NCBI RefSeq assembly: GCF_010119225.1
Contig: NZ_WNKF01000001.1
Span: 434,001 to 498,000, forward strand
Length of the DNA: 64,000 nt
Direction of reading: 5' to 3'
Source of the DNA: Cyclobacterium roseum
Lineage (GTDB): Bacteria; Bacteroidota; Bacteroidia; Cytophagales; Cyclobacteriaceae
The notes beneath the pieces were generated by a model. That model ran no database searches, was not told the origin of the DNA, and saw only the letters and a list, made by a program, of their open reading frames with translations. Positions 44,364 to 53,150 of this stretch are shown here, piece by piece; positions within the stretch are counted from its first letter, which is position 1, and each line of letters begins with the position of its first letter. Made by a program: the position numbers and the translations under genes.

Positions 44364-45557
44364 TCAGTTTTTTACGGTGGCTTGTTTGATTTCGCCGCTT
44401 ACCTTGTCTTTCAGGATTACTTTCGCTTCGCCATTAGGTAGTAGTTCTTTTTTGATCAGATAGTACTTTTCATCGTAAGAAACCCGACTTTTTTCTTCAG
44501 ATCCACTGCCTTCTCCTCTCCAATCGTCCAGCATCACCGTTTCCCATTTTTTGCTTTTGGCAGAGAGAAAGGCGGCATCCAGAATGGCATTCACCACATA
44601 CCCATCGTAAAAGGTTTCCAGCGGTTCCCTTCCCTGCTCCATGGCATCGAACATATCGCTAAACATTTGCGGGTACCCAAGTTCATGCGCCTCGTCACCA
44701 ACCGGAAACAACCATCCGGAATCGGATTCGGCCTTTTCGGCAATGTAGTTTGCTCCTTTTCCTGTCGTGAACATCTCAAATCCGGTGCGTAAAAAGCCAT
44801 TTAACCAAACCGTGCCCTCTGTGCCCATCACCTCGTCCCGTAAATCCATTCCGCCACGAAAGGTCCAGCTAACTTCAAATTGCCCAATGGCCCCGTTTTC
44901 ATACTTCACCAAACCAATGGCGTGGTCCTCCGCATCAATGGGGTGCACCTGGGTGTCTGCCCAGCACATCACTTCCATAGGACGAACCCCTTTACCTATA
45001 AAATTCCGGCTTATTTCTACACAATGGCAGCCCAAATCAATAATAGCTCCCCCACCGGATTTTTCCTTATCCCAGAACCAATCGCTGTGCGGCCCCGGGT
45101 GCGCTTCCCTGGATTTGGTCCAAAGGATTTTGCCCAGACTTCCCGCTTTTATGCTGGCCAGGGATTTCAAAAACTTGGAGGTATAACACAGGTCCTCCAG
45201 GTAGCCGGCAAATACACCTGCTTTTTCCACCGCCTCCAACATGCGTTTGGCTTCGCGGGCATTGCGACCCAGGGGCTTGGTACACAAAACCGCTTTTTTA
45301 GCGGCTGCACAGGCCAGGACGGCTTCTTCGTGTAAATGATTGGGTAACGCCACAATCACAGCCTCTACTGCTGGATCCTGGATGATTTTTTCCATTTCAC
45401 TTCCGTAACTGCTCAGTCCAAAATCAGCCGCAAACTTTTTGGCGTTAACGATGTTTCGGGAATAGACGGAGAGGATTCGGTCCTTTCGTCGTTGGGCGTG
45501 AAGGGTGTTGGCATAAAAGCGGGCAATAAAGCCCGAACCGAGCATGGCGATATTCAT
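44364..45557 (-). CDS. Gfo/Idh/MocA family oxidoreductase
   Basis: A 397-residue NAD(P)-dependent dehydrogenase. The Rossmann motif GSGFIARFYANTL is at the N-terminus; the family's EKP-like segment appears as CTKPLGRNAREA with the catalytic lysine, and GGGAIIDLGCHCVEISRNF carries the usual D-x-x-x-H. The C-terminal domain is the GFO/IDH/MocA alpha-beta fold. A final about 50-residue extension (DKVSGEIKQATVKN) is not typical. It probably oxidises or epimerises a sugar or inositol. It is a single gene, divergent from the VLRF1-like gene. Confidence 0.9.
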   Translation of the reverse strand: MNIAMLGSGFIARFYANTLHAQRRKDRILSVYSRNIVNAKKFAADFGLSSYGSEMEKIIQDPAVEAVIVALPNHLHEEAVLACAAAKKAVLCTKPLGRNAREAKRMLEAVEKAGVFAGYLEDLCYTSKFLKSLASIKAGSLGKILWTKSREAHPGPHSDWFWDKEKSGGGAIIDLGCHCVEISRNFIGKGVRPMEVMCWADTQVHPIDAEDHAIGLVKYENGAIGQFEVSWTFRGGMDLRDEVMGTEGTVWLNGFLRTGFEMFTTGKGANYIAEKAESDSGWLFPVGDEAHELGYPQMFSDMFDAMEQGREPLETFYDGYVVNAILDAAFLSAKSKKWETVMLDDWRGEGSGSEEKSRVSYDEKYYLIKKELLPNGEAKVILKDKVSGEIKQATVKN

Positions 45558-45698
45558 GGATCTATTTTTTTGGGTTTGAAAATAAATGTAGTAAAATTGA
45601 CGGGTAATGAAAATGGATGTGCCACGAATCTACCTGTTTTCTCCATCGATTGATACTAAAACATCCATTTAACCAACTATGAATTTTCCAACTCCAAC

Positions 45699-46397
45699 AT
45701 GCACAGACTGATCAAAGCCGATACCCTCCCAGCATTTTTGGAATGGGTCGCAGATAAGGCGATGGAATGGGAGTACCTACCTGTACAGCATAAAATGACG
45801 ATTTATGAATCAGGAACACGTGTGGGTGCGTTGCGGCTTCCTCTAAATTATCAATGGGAGGAGGAAACCGGAAAAATCCGACCAAAGCAAAGGAACTGGG
45901 TGCTGTTTATGGTTCGCGCCGGAATCGCCGCCGTGGGATATTTTGAAAATGGCAACAACCTCTCGCATCGGGTTTTTCGGGCCTATATGGTCCGAAAAAA
46001 GCAAGGAAAAAGCCAAATCAAATACCTGAAAACCAAAGGGAAATCCAGGGCCGGTTCAAGGGTTCGTCTGGGAGAATCGGAGGTTTTTTTCCAGGAGATT
46101 CATGATAAAATCACCGCTTACCTACGCCATCATCCGGTGGATGTGATCGGGTATTCCTGTTCCAAAACCTTGTGGCCGTATATTTTCAATGCCGGTACCG
46201 GTTTTGAAAAAGAAGATCCCAGGCTTTACAAGATCCCGGTACATGTGCAGCATCCCACTTACCAAACCCTTCTTCAGGTCAACGAAACCTTACAAGCGGC
46301 AACACTGGAATTTGGAGAGGAGCTATCAGATTGGTTTAGGGATTTGAAAGGACCCGATGAGCCACCCGACCGGGATAAGGAGGATGACCAGTGGTAA
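45699..46397 (+). CDS. VLRF1-like (Vms1/ANKZF1, eRF1-superfamily) protein
   Basis: A 232-residue protein with the diagnostic core of VLRF1 domains: KQRNWVLFMVRAGIAAVGYFENGN, then AYMVRKKQGKSQ (residues 97-106) with the functional glutamine Q106 in the GxxQ loop. KGKSRAGSRVRLGESEVFFQEI (113-134) follows, equivalent to the KxxSAGAxLRRYNE segment of Vms1. VLRF1 proteins are eRF1-like peptidyl-tRNA hydrolases or nucleases that release stalled nascent chains in ribosome quality control. No signal peptide; a charged C-terminal tail (GPDEPPDRDKEDDQW). It is a single gene upstream of lhgO. The family assignment rests on these motifs, and activity is inference. Confidence 0.75.
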   Translation: MHRLIKADTLPAFLEWVADKAMEWEYLPVQHKMTIYESGTRVGALRLPLNYQWEEETGKIRPKQRNWVLFMVRAGIAAVGYFENGNNLSHRVFRAYMVRKKQGKSQIKYLKTKGKSRAGSRVRLGESEVFFQEIHDKITAYLRHHPVDVIGYSCSKTLWPYIFNAGTGFEKEDPRLYKIPVHVQHPTYQTLLQVNETLQAATLEFGEELSDWFRDLKGPDEPPDRDKEDDQW

Positions 46398-46493
46398 GCA
46401 CCGTTCCCCTGCTGGAATTTGGAGAACTTCCGCAGGCCTTTGAGAAAAATTGCCTTGCTCCCATTATCTTTGTTTTCGAAGTAATCAACAACT

Positions 46494-47696
46494 ATGCGAT
46501 ACGATATAACCATTATTGGCGGAGGAATTGTGGGATTGGCCACGGGATTAAAAATAAAAACCCAGCGACCGGATTTGTCTGTGGTGATATTGGAAAAAGA
46601 AAATTCCCTTGCCCGGCACCAAACCGGAAATAATAGCGGGGTAATTCACTCCGGGCTTTACTACAAGCCTGGAAGTTTGAAAGCCAGGAATTGCATCGAC
46701 GGATACCGGCAGCTCCTGGAATTTTGCGAAACGCATTCGGTCCCCTATGAAATAACCGGCAAGGTAGTCGTGGCGACGGAAAAGAGCCAGTTGCCCCAGT
46801 TGAAGATGTTGATGGATAGAGGATTGGCAAACGGGCTTTCCGGCATCAGGTCCATCCGCCCCGAGGAGTTGAAAGCCTATGAGCCCTATTGTCGGGGGCT
46901 GGGAGCCCTGCACGTTCCCCAAACGGGAATTGTAGATTATACCGCGGTTGCCCTTGCCTATGCCAAGGCATTTCAAGATCAGGGAGGAGAGATTCTAACT
47001 TCTCATAAAGTATTGAATATTAACACACTAAATGATTCTATCTTGATCACTACTTCACAAGAAGAAATCCGCTCCGGGTTGCTCGTTAATTGTGCGGGAT
47101 TGTATGCCGATAAAATTGCTGAACTACATGAGGGCCAATCTCCGGACATCCGGATTATACCTTTTCGAGGAGAATATTATAAGATCAAAAAGGAACGGGA
47201 ATACCTGGTAAAAAACCTGATTTATCCTGTTCCTGACCCCAATTTTCCCTTTCTGGGGGTCCATTTTACACGCATGATGAAAGGTGGCGTGGAAGCCGGT
47301 CCCAATGCCGTAATGGCCTTTAAAAAGGAAGGATACAAAAAATCAGATTTTAACTTAAAAGAGTTTTATGAGGCAGTGACCTGGCCAGGCCTGCAAAAGG
47401 TAGCCGCTAAATATTGGAAAACGGGACTGGGCGAATACCAGCGGTCTTTCTCTAAAAAGGCTTTTACTAAAGCCTTACAAGCCCTGCTTCCGGATATTCA
47501 GGAAAGTGACCTGGTAGCCGGGGGCGCAGGTGTACGGGCTCAGGCATGTGACCGGGACGGTGGCTTGTTGGATGATTTTGCTATTCGGGAAACGGCTAAT
47601 GCGGTCCACGTCATCAATGCGCCTTCGCCTGCCGCCACCAGTGCGCTGTCAATCGGTGACAAGGTTTGTTCCCTGGCACTTTCAAAAATCGAATAA
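46494..47696 (+). CDS. lhgO: L-2-hydroxyglutarate oxidase
   Basis: A 400-residue FAD-dependent oxidoreductase that oxidises L-2-hydroxyglutarate to 2-oxoglutarate. It carries the dinucleotide-binding motif IIGGGIVGLATGLKI, the LhgO signature ARHQTGNNSGVIHSGLYYKPGSLKA, LLVNCAGLYADKIA, and the C-terminal VAGGAGVRAQACDRDGGLLDDFAI and HVINAPSPAATSALSIGD. Length and motif order are standard. It follows the VLRF1-like gene after 96 bp on the same strand; a functional link is not evident. Confidence 0.95.
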   Translation: MRYDITIIGGGIVGLATGLKIKTQRPDLSVVILEKENSLARHQTGNNSGVIHSGLYYKPGSLKARNCIDGYRQLLEFCETHSVPYEITGKVVVATEKSQLPQLKMLMDRGLANGLSGIRSIRPEELKAYEPYCRGLGALHVPQTGIVDYTAVALAYAKAFQDQGGEILTSHKVLNINTLNDSILITTSQEEIRSGLLVNCAGLYADKIAELHEGQSPDIRIIPFRGEYYKIKKEREYLVKNLIYPVPDPNFPFLGVHFTRMMKGGVEAGPNAVMAFKKEGYKKSDFNLKEFYEAVTWPGLQKVAAKYWKTGLGEYQRSFSKKAFTKALQALLPDIQESDLVAGGAGVRAQACDRDGGLLDDFAIRETANAVHVINAPSPAATSALSIGDKVCSLALSKIE

Positions 47697-47708
47697 TTCG
47701 GGATATTT

Positions 47709-48110
47709 TTATTGATGATGCCATTTCCAAAAGTGAATCGTGGCACGGATTAAATCCTGGTATTCGTCAATGGTTAGCGGTTTGATCAGGTAAGCATTTG
47801 CTCCCAGCCGAATGGCTTTTTTCACATCCCTTTCATTGGAACTGGTGGAAAACACAATCACCGGCACCAACTCCCAGCCGGAGGTGGATCGAAGTTTTTC
47901 CAGCACCTCAAATCCATTGATTTTGGGCATGTTAATATCCAATAAGACCAGGGATTTTTCGATACCATGGTGGGATTCCATAAAGGACAAAAATGCTTCC
48001 GGATCGGTATAGTTACTAAAATTCGGGCACTCTAATTCATCTGACAGGGCATTTTCCACCAGGAGGGCATCGACTTCACTATCGTCTACCATCAATAAAT
48101 TAATGTTCAT
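47709..48110 (-). CDS. Single-domain response regulator (Rcp1-like)
   Basis: A 133-residue stand-alone receiver: acidic pair in LLMVDDSEVD, phosphoacceptor D58 in LVLLDINMP, T/S switch in VIVFSTSSNERD and K in LIKPLT. The form LLDINMPKINGFEVLEKLR and the FSTSS sequence resemble Rcp1/CheY-like regulators that work in phosphorelays. It lies on the same strand as the Hpt gene, 235 bp downstream of it, so the two may exchange phosphate (inference). No output domain. Confidence 0.93.
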   Translation of the reverse strand: MNINLLMVDDSEVDALLVENALSDELECPNFSNYTDPEAFLSFMESHHGIEKSLVLLDINMPKINGFEVLEKLRSTSGWELVPVIVFSTSSNERDVKKAIRLGANAYLIKPLTIDEYQDLIRATIHFWKWHHQ

Positions 48111-48345
48111 ACTTAAAGTATCTCTATGTATATTTTCGGTGATTGAGATGTACCCATTTCAAGGCTGAAACCCCATTTGACTCGCCATTTTAAAAACAAA
48201 GGTAATTCACGGAAATCAATTCAGCTACTTTCCCGGAGACAATTGATTTGCGTAAATCCAATAAAAAATAAAGGGGTAAAAATCAGTTATCAATGGCTTT
48301 AAAAGCGAAATAGATTCAGAAAAATCTGCAACAGAAAGCCTGCGC

Positions 48346-48693
48346 TTACCGGTACCGTTTTACTTCTTCCAATACTGCGTGAACAGCCTCCTGGAATTCT
48401 TTCTTATGTCCTTCAATCCCGTCTCCAAAGCCATGATCCTGCATAAATCGTTTCCCATTACCCAAGACCACCGCTAGTCGTTCCAAATCAAACAATCCCA
48501 GTGTTGGTTTAATCTTGTGCCTGGCCTGCTTGATGACCGGCAGGCTTTTTTCTTTAATACCGATCAGATAACTATTCTCTAATTCGATAAGTGCTACTTC
48601 AATAGCTTCCAAAAGCTGTTTTCTAAAGTCGATATCGCCTTCCACCATATTATCAATTTTCTGGAAATCGATGTTCTTATACTGTTTATTCAT
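48346..48693 (-). CDS. Hpt domain protein
   Basis: A 115-residue helical protein resembling a histidine phosphotransfer domain: H59 in QARHKIKPTLGLFDLERLA fits the phospho-histidine motif (HxxKxxxxxLG), within a four-helix pattern. Hpt proteins shuttle phosphate between receivers. It begins 3 bp after the stop of the upstream HI0933-like oxidoreductase gene and precedes the single receiver gene. The weak similarity and small size leave some doubt. Confidence 0.7.
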   Translation of the reverse strand: MNKQYKNIDFQKIDNMVEGDIDFRKQLLEAIEVALIELENSYLIGIKEKSLPVIKQARHKIKPTLGLFDLERLAVVLGNGKRFMQDHGFGDGIEGHKKEFQEAVHAVLEEVKRYR

Positions 48694-48696
48694 ACG

Positions 48697-49905
48697 TTAT
48701 GCTTGCGTTGAAGATTTACCTGCCAAAAATCCGGTACTCCAGGCCGCCTGAAAATTATACCCTCCAGTAATCCCATCCACATTCATGACTTCTCCCGCAA
48801 AGTAAAGGCCCGGTATCTTTTTGCTTTCAAGCGAATTGGGATCTACTTCGTCTAAGGAAATCCCTCCTGCCGTAACAAATTCTTCCTTAAAGGTAGTTTT
48901 TCCTGAGATTATTAATGGAAATTTGAATAGATTTTCTATCAATTTATTTATCTTTTTTTTACTTATGTCTTCCCATTTCAGTTCTTCTTCGATGCTAGCC
49001 GAAGCCGCCAGGAAATCCCAAAGTCTGGTGGGGACTCCAAATAACGGGTTTTTCCGAATCGCCTTTCGGGCATGTTCCCTTTTAAACGCTGCCAGTTGTG
49101 TGGCCAATCCTTCTGGGGTAAAACCTTCATCCCATCGAATCAGGGCTACTGCCTGGTAGTGCTTATCATGCAACCAATTGGCACCGAAAGCGGACAACTT
49201 CAATACAGCCGGGCCACTAATTCCCCAATGGGTAATAAGAATGGGGCCGGAATAACTCAGTTTACTTCCTTCAAAACGAATGAGTCCATTGGGCATGCTT
49301 ATGCCTTTGAGTTTAATCAACCCGGTTTCCGGAGCATTAAAGGTAAATAAGGAAGGAACCGGAGGCACTAACGAATGCCCCAAGCGCTCCAATAATGCAT
49401 ATCCCTCTCGCTTGGCCGACCCTCCCGAACAAATAATCAGGCGATCCACCTTCTCGGAAAAGGCTTTTCCTTCCACCTTAAAACCCTCCCTGAGGACTTC
49501 AATATTCACGATTGCCTTGTTTAATTCGATGCGCACCCCCAGTCGAGTGGCCTCATTAACCAATACCGAAACGACAGACCGGGAGTCATCGCTTTGAGGA
49601 AACACCCTTCCATCGGATTCGGTTTTCAGGGGCACTCCCCGGCTCTCAAACCAGGAAAACGTATCTTTCACGGTAAAATGCTCGAAAACTTTTTTTAAAA
49701 ACCGGCTTCCTCTGGGATACCCTTTAAGTAGCTCATTGTTTTTAAAAGTACCTTGAGTTACATTACACCTACCCCCGCCCGATACCAATACTTTCGAAAG
49801 AACTTTCCGGTTTTTCTCAAAGAGTATAACTTTATGTCCGGAACAGGCGGCATGTATGGCGGCAAAAAAACCTGCAGCGCCACCACCGACCACACCAATT
49901 GTCAT
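48697..49905 (-). CDS. HI0933-like NAD(P)/FAD-dependent oxidoreductase
   Basis: A 402-residue flavoprotein of the HI0933/YhiN (BaiN-like) family. FAD motif GVVGGGAAGFFAAIHAACSG at the N-terminus, followed by VLVSGGGRCNVT, a family signature. The Rossmann ending GLYFAGEVMNVDGITGGYNFQAAWSTG is highly conserved. Members reduce unsaturated bile acids or other enones; the substrate here is unknown. It shares a short junction with the Hpt gene and is divergent from the nuclease gene. Confidence 0.95.
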   Translation of the reverse strand: MTIGVVGGGAAGFFAAIHAACSGHKVILFEKNRKVLSKVLVSGGGRCNVTQGTFKNNELLKGYPRGSRFLKKVFEHFTVKDTFSWFESRGVPLKTESDGRVFPQSDDSRSVVSVLVNEATRLGVRIELNKAIVNIEVLREGFKVEGKAFSEKVDRLIICSGGSAKREGYALLERLGHSLVPPVPSLFTFNAPETGLIKLKGISMPNGLIRFEGSKLSYSGPILITHWGISGPAVLKLSAFGANWLHDKHYQAVALIRWDEGFTPEGLATQLAAFKREHARKAIRKNPLFGVPTRLWDFLAASASIEEELKWEDISKKKINKLIENLFKFPLIISGKTTFKEEFVTAGGISLDEVDPNSLESKKIPGLYFAGEVMNVDGITGGYNFQAAWSTGFLAGKSSTQA

Positions 49906-49972
49906 ATGTAAGGGCTATTAGAAAGTGAATGTAGCGTATTAACCACAAAATTATCTATTTTTAAGGAATTCC

Positions 49973-50935
49973 ATGTCAAAACAGCGAAAAAAATTAAAAA
50001 GAAGGCATAAAACAAGACGGAAAAATTCGGTTTGGCTGCTTCTGATTATCCCCTTGATATTCTTTTTCCTGGCGCTACTGAGCGTTGAGGAATGGCAACA
50101 AAATAAAGACCAATTCTATTCCGGGAAAAAAGATGCTCCGAAAGAAAATACAAATGAAGAAACTTCTCATCCGGATCAGGAGAAAAATAGTTCGAAAAAA
50201 CCACCGGAAGAATTAGCGGAAAATGAGGGATTTGATCCGGAACTAATTTCCTTACTGCTATTAGCCAATATGCCGGACGGGGTTTCCGTTCAGATCGTGG
50301 ATCACGAATTTTATTTGCTTGGCTATCTGGAGTCCTATGAACAGGCCGCCTGGGTAGCCTATCAGCTAAGCCGGGATGAGCTATCCGGTCCTCACCGCCG
50401 AAAAGATGTGTTTCGGGAGGACGAGCTCGTGACTACCGGTTCTGCTCATCCGGATGATTACCGCTTATCCGGTTTCGACAGGGGGCATCTGGCACCGGCA
50501 GCCGATTTCAGTTTCTCCGAACAGGCCATGGAGAAAAGCTTTTTCATGAGTAATATTTCCCCCCAGGTACCCGGGTTTAACAGAGGTATCTGGAGAAAAT
50601 TGGAACATCAGGTGCGCGCCTGGGCCAGGGAATACGAACAGGTGCTGGTGATTACCGGTCCCCTATTCACGACGGCGACACCAAAACGTATTGGCGAAAA
50701 TGAAGTCCTGGTGCCCGATTATTTCTTTAAAGTACTATTTGAAATTCATCCCCCCTCGTATAAAATGATTGCTTTTTTGTTAAAAAATCAAAAATCAACC
50801 CGACCTTTATTGGATTATGCTATTTCTGTAGATAGCTTAGAACAATTTTCCGGGATTGATTTCTTTTTTCACCTTCCGGATAGTATTGAAAATGAATTAG
50901 AAAAAAAGGTATCCTATGAAGATTGGTTGGAATAA
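49973..50935 (+). CDS. Membrane-anchored NUC1-type DNA/RNA endonuclease
   Basis: A 320-residue protein. The first 20 residues are strikingly basic (KQRKKLKRRHKTRRK), then one membrane helix (SVWLLLIIPLIFFFLALLSV). A charged linker and a DNA/RNA non-specific endonuclease domain follow: catalytic D169-R170-G171-H172 in FDRGHLAPAADF, NISPQVPGFNRGIWRKLE with the metal asparagine, and LVITGPLF. It should sit in the inner membrane with the nuclease outside, degrading incoming or environmental DNA. The last 20 bp overlap the DnaJ-like gene. Confidence 0.92.
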   Translation: MSKQRKKLKRRHKTRRKNSVWLLLIIPLIFFFLALLSVEEWQQNKDQFYSGKKDAPKENTNEETSHPDQEKNSSKKPPEELAENEGFDPELISLLLLANMPDGVSVQIVDHEFYLLGYLESYEQAAWVAYQLSRDELSGPHRRKDVFREDELVTTGSAHPDDYRLSGFDRGHLAPAADFSFSEQAMEKSFFMSNISPQVPGFNRGIWRKLEHQVRAWAREYEQVLVITGPLFTTATPKRIGENEVLVPDYFFKVLFEIHPPSYKMIAFLLKNQKSTRPLLDYAISVDSLEQFSGIDFFFHLPDSIENELEKKVSYEDWLE

Positions 50936-51614
50936 TGGTAAAGGCTTTTTGGTATTGCTTTTTCTCAGCCTCAATGTTTTCGCGGCACAGGCTCAGCATC
51001 GGCCCAGCCTGGGTTCCACTGCCCGATTGATGGACCGGGCCATTGCTTCCATGGCCAATGAAAAATACCAGGATGCCAATGCCCATTTTCGGGAGATAAT
51101 CGCCAGTAACCTACCGATCCCCCCGGAAATGCCCTATTATTTTGCAGAAACCCTCTATCAATTGGGCCAATATCATAATAGCGATAATTTTGTCCGCAAA
51201 TACCTGGATCTGAATGGTTTTGAAGGCGAGCACTATGCGGAAGCCAGGGCCCTGCTGGAGAAATTAGCAGCTCCCATGGCAGCCATTCGCTCCTGTGAAT
51301 TCTGTGATTCCAAAGGATACCGGTACCAAACGTGTCCCACCTGCCACGGCGAAGGCCATACCGAGCAAGCTTGTTCGCTTTGTAGAGGGCATGGGGTAAT
51401 CGGCTGCAGCCGCTGTGCAGGAGACGGCCTGGTCACCAAAAAAAATGTATTCAATATCGTGGAATATTTCGAATGCGAACGCTGCTCCGGGGAAGGCAGG
51501 CTTACTTGTACGAAATGTGACGGCAGCCTGGTAGAGCAAGGCGAATGCCGCACCTGCGGGGGGAGTGGGAAGCTGGAATCAGAGACAATTTGTAATCACC
51601 AGCAGGAACAATAA
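50916..51614 (+). CDS. Secreted protein with TPR and DnaJ-type zinc motifs
   Basis: A 232-residue protein with a signal peptide (FLVLLFLSLNVFAAQAQ) and a TPR-like region (about 40-115). The last 100 residues are rich in DnaJ-type CxxCxGxG units: CEFCDSKG, CPTCHGEG, CSLCRGHG, CSRCAGDG, CERCSGEG, CTKCDGS and CRTCGGSG, seven in total. Such motifs bind zinc and unfolded protein in DnaJ, but no J domain is present. The start lies 20 bp inside the nuclease gene, so the two are coupled. It may assist secreted or envelope proteins (inference). Confidence 0.8.
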   Translation: MKIGWNNGKGFLVLLFLSLNVFAAQAQHRPSLGSTARLMDRAIASMANEKYQDANAHFREIIASNLPIPPEMPYYFAETLYQLGQYHNSDNFVRKYLDLNGFEGEHYAEARALLEKLAAPMAAIRSCEFCDSKGYRYQTCPTCHGEGHTEQACSLCRGHGVIGCSRCAGDGLVTKKNVFNIVEYFECERCSGEGRLTCTKCDGSLVEQGECRTCGGSGKLESETICNHQQEQ

Positions 51615-51651
51615 AAACAGCCGGCATGCATCACCACATGTCGGCTGTTTT
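51614..51651. terminator. Bidirectional terminator
   Basis: AAAACAGCCGGCATG and CATGTCGGCTGTTTT pair over 15 bp with a single G-T pair, directly after the stop of the DnaJ-like gene and 20 bp before the convergent TPR gene ends. Confidence 0.85.
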
Positions 51652-51670
51652 ATGGAAAATCCAAACGGAA

Positions 51671-52273
51671 TTACTGACAATAGTTACTCAAGCCTTCAAC
51701 GGCTGCATCGTAACCATTATCTAAAGCAGTCCTAAAATCCTCACAAGCCTTAGCGACTTCCTCTGTGGCAACATACAACATGCCCCGATAATAATAATAC
51801 TGTCCATTTTTAGGACTCATTTTAATCGCAGCATTGTATTCCCGAAGTGCCTCCTTCACGTTTCCTATGCGATGCATAGATCTGGCTTTCAGAAAGTAAG
51901 CCGTTGAGGGAGCCCCGGAAATTTCCACTGCATTGTCAGCATACATCAGGGCCAGTTCCGGATTGTCATTTTTGTGGTACAAATTAGATAAACTCAGCAA
52001 TACCTGGATGTTCTTAGGCTCCTGAGAAAGGGCCTGTTTAAAGCTATTTTCTGCCGCTTTAAAATCGTCCAACTCCTCATGCGCACGCCCTTTATTATAC
52101 AGGGCTTTTACATTATCCGGCCTTTTTTCCAGGTAATTGGCATATGCCATAATCGCTTCCTCGTATTGTCCTTCACTGTAGTACTTATCCCCTTCCAAAG
52201 AGGCACTGTCACCACAGGAAATCAATACCAGGGCGACACCAACGGTAGTTAATAGGTTGTTAATAGAAATCAT
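51671..52273 (-). CDS. TPR lipoprotein
   Basis: A 200-residue protein with a lipobox (VALVLISC, Cys about 20) and four to five TPR units: YYSEGQYEEAIMAYANYLEKRPDN, AAENSFKQALSQEPKNIQVLLSL and ALREYNAAIKMSPKNGQYYYYRGM. It ends in a Sel1/TPR-like cap (ACEDFRTALDNGYDAA). It probably sits in the periplasm-facing leaflet as a scaffold. It lies 17 bp after dapD on the same strand, so cotranscription is likely; no functional connection is evident. Confidence 0.8.
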   Translation of the reverse strand: MISINNLLTTVGVALVLISCGDSASLEGDKYYSEGQYEEAIMAYANYLEKRPDNVKALYNKGRAHEELDDFKAAENSFKQALSQEPKNIQVLLSLSNLYHKNDNPELALMYADNAVEISGAPSTAYFLKARSMHRIGNVKEALREYNAAIKMSPKNGQYYYYRGMLYVATEEVAKACEDFRTALDNGYDAAVEGLSNYCQ

Positions 52274-52290
52274 AAATTAGGTTAAATTCA

Positions 52291-53109
52291 TTATACAGCT
52301 ACACTGTTTTCCCTTAAGGCATCGTTAAGAGACGTTTTCAGGTCCGTGGATGCTTTACGCTTTCCTATGATCAAGGCGCAAGGCACCTGAAAATCCCCTG
52401 CCTTAAACTTTTTATTTATAGAACCGGGTATAACCACCGATCTGTCAGGCACATATCCTTTGTACTCTTTGGGCTCGTCTCCGGTCACGTCGATGATTTT
52501 AGAACTGGCAGTAAGGGTCACACCTGCCCCAACTACCGCTTCACGACCAATGCGTACCCCTTCTACGATGATGGCCCTGGATCCGATAAAAGCTCCGTCT
52601 TCAATAATAACCGGGGCGGCCTGAATGGGTTCCAATACCCCTCCTATTCCTACTCCTCCGCTCAGGTGTACATTTTTCCCAATTTGAGCGCAAGACCCAA
52701 CCGTAGCCCAGGTATCCACCATGGAGCCACTGTCAACGTATGCTCCAATATTCACATAAGAAGGCATCATTACCACTCCTTTAGCAAGAAACGCGCCATA
52801 TCTGGCTACTGCATGGGGCACCACCCGAACGCCTTGCTTGGCATAATTGGTCTTCAGAGCCATTTTATCGTGAAACTCAAAGGGTCCCACTTCGATGGTA
52901 CGCATTTTCTGAATGGGAAAATAAAGAATTACAGCTTTCTTTACCCAGTCGTTTACCGTCCAGGATCCATCGGCTGCAGGAACAGCTACGCGCAACGAAC
53001 CGTTGTCCAAATCTGCGATAACCGTCTTAATAGCGATTTGAACATCTTTTTCGTTTAATAAATCCCGGTTTTCCCAGGCTTTTTCTATAATGTGCTGTAA
53101 TTCTTCCAT
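52291..53109 (-). CDS. dapD: Tetrahydrodipicolinate N-succinyltransferase
   Basis: A 272-residue left-handed beta-helix acyltransferase of the lysine/meso-diaminopimelate pathway, transferring succinyl from succinyl-CoA to tetrahydrodipicolinate. Motifs: VRVVPHAVARYGAFLAKGVVMMPSYVNIGAYV, VDTWATVGSCAQIGKNVHLSGGVGIGGVLEPIQAAPVIIEDGAFIGSRA and GVRIGREAVVGAGVTLTASSKI, all highly conserved in DapD. The length is standard. It supplies precursors of peptidoglycan and lysine. Confidence 0.97.
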   Translation of the reverse strand: MEELQHIIEKAWENRDLLNEKDVQIAIKTVIADLDNGSLRVAVPAADGSWTVNDWVKKAVILYFPIQKMRTIEVGPFEFHDKMALKTNYAKQGVRVVPHAVARYGAFLAKGVVMMPSYVNIGAYVDSGSMVDTWATVGSCAQIGKNVHLSGGVGIGGVLEPIQAAPVIIEDGAFIGSRAIIVEGVRIGREAVVGAGVTLTASSKIIDVTGDEPKEYKGYVPDRSVVIPGSINKKFKAGDFQVPCALIIGKRKASTDLKTSLNDALRENSVAV

Positions 53110-53150
53110 AAGTTATAATCTATTAGCTTTGTTTGAATGGTTCTAATACT

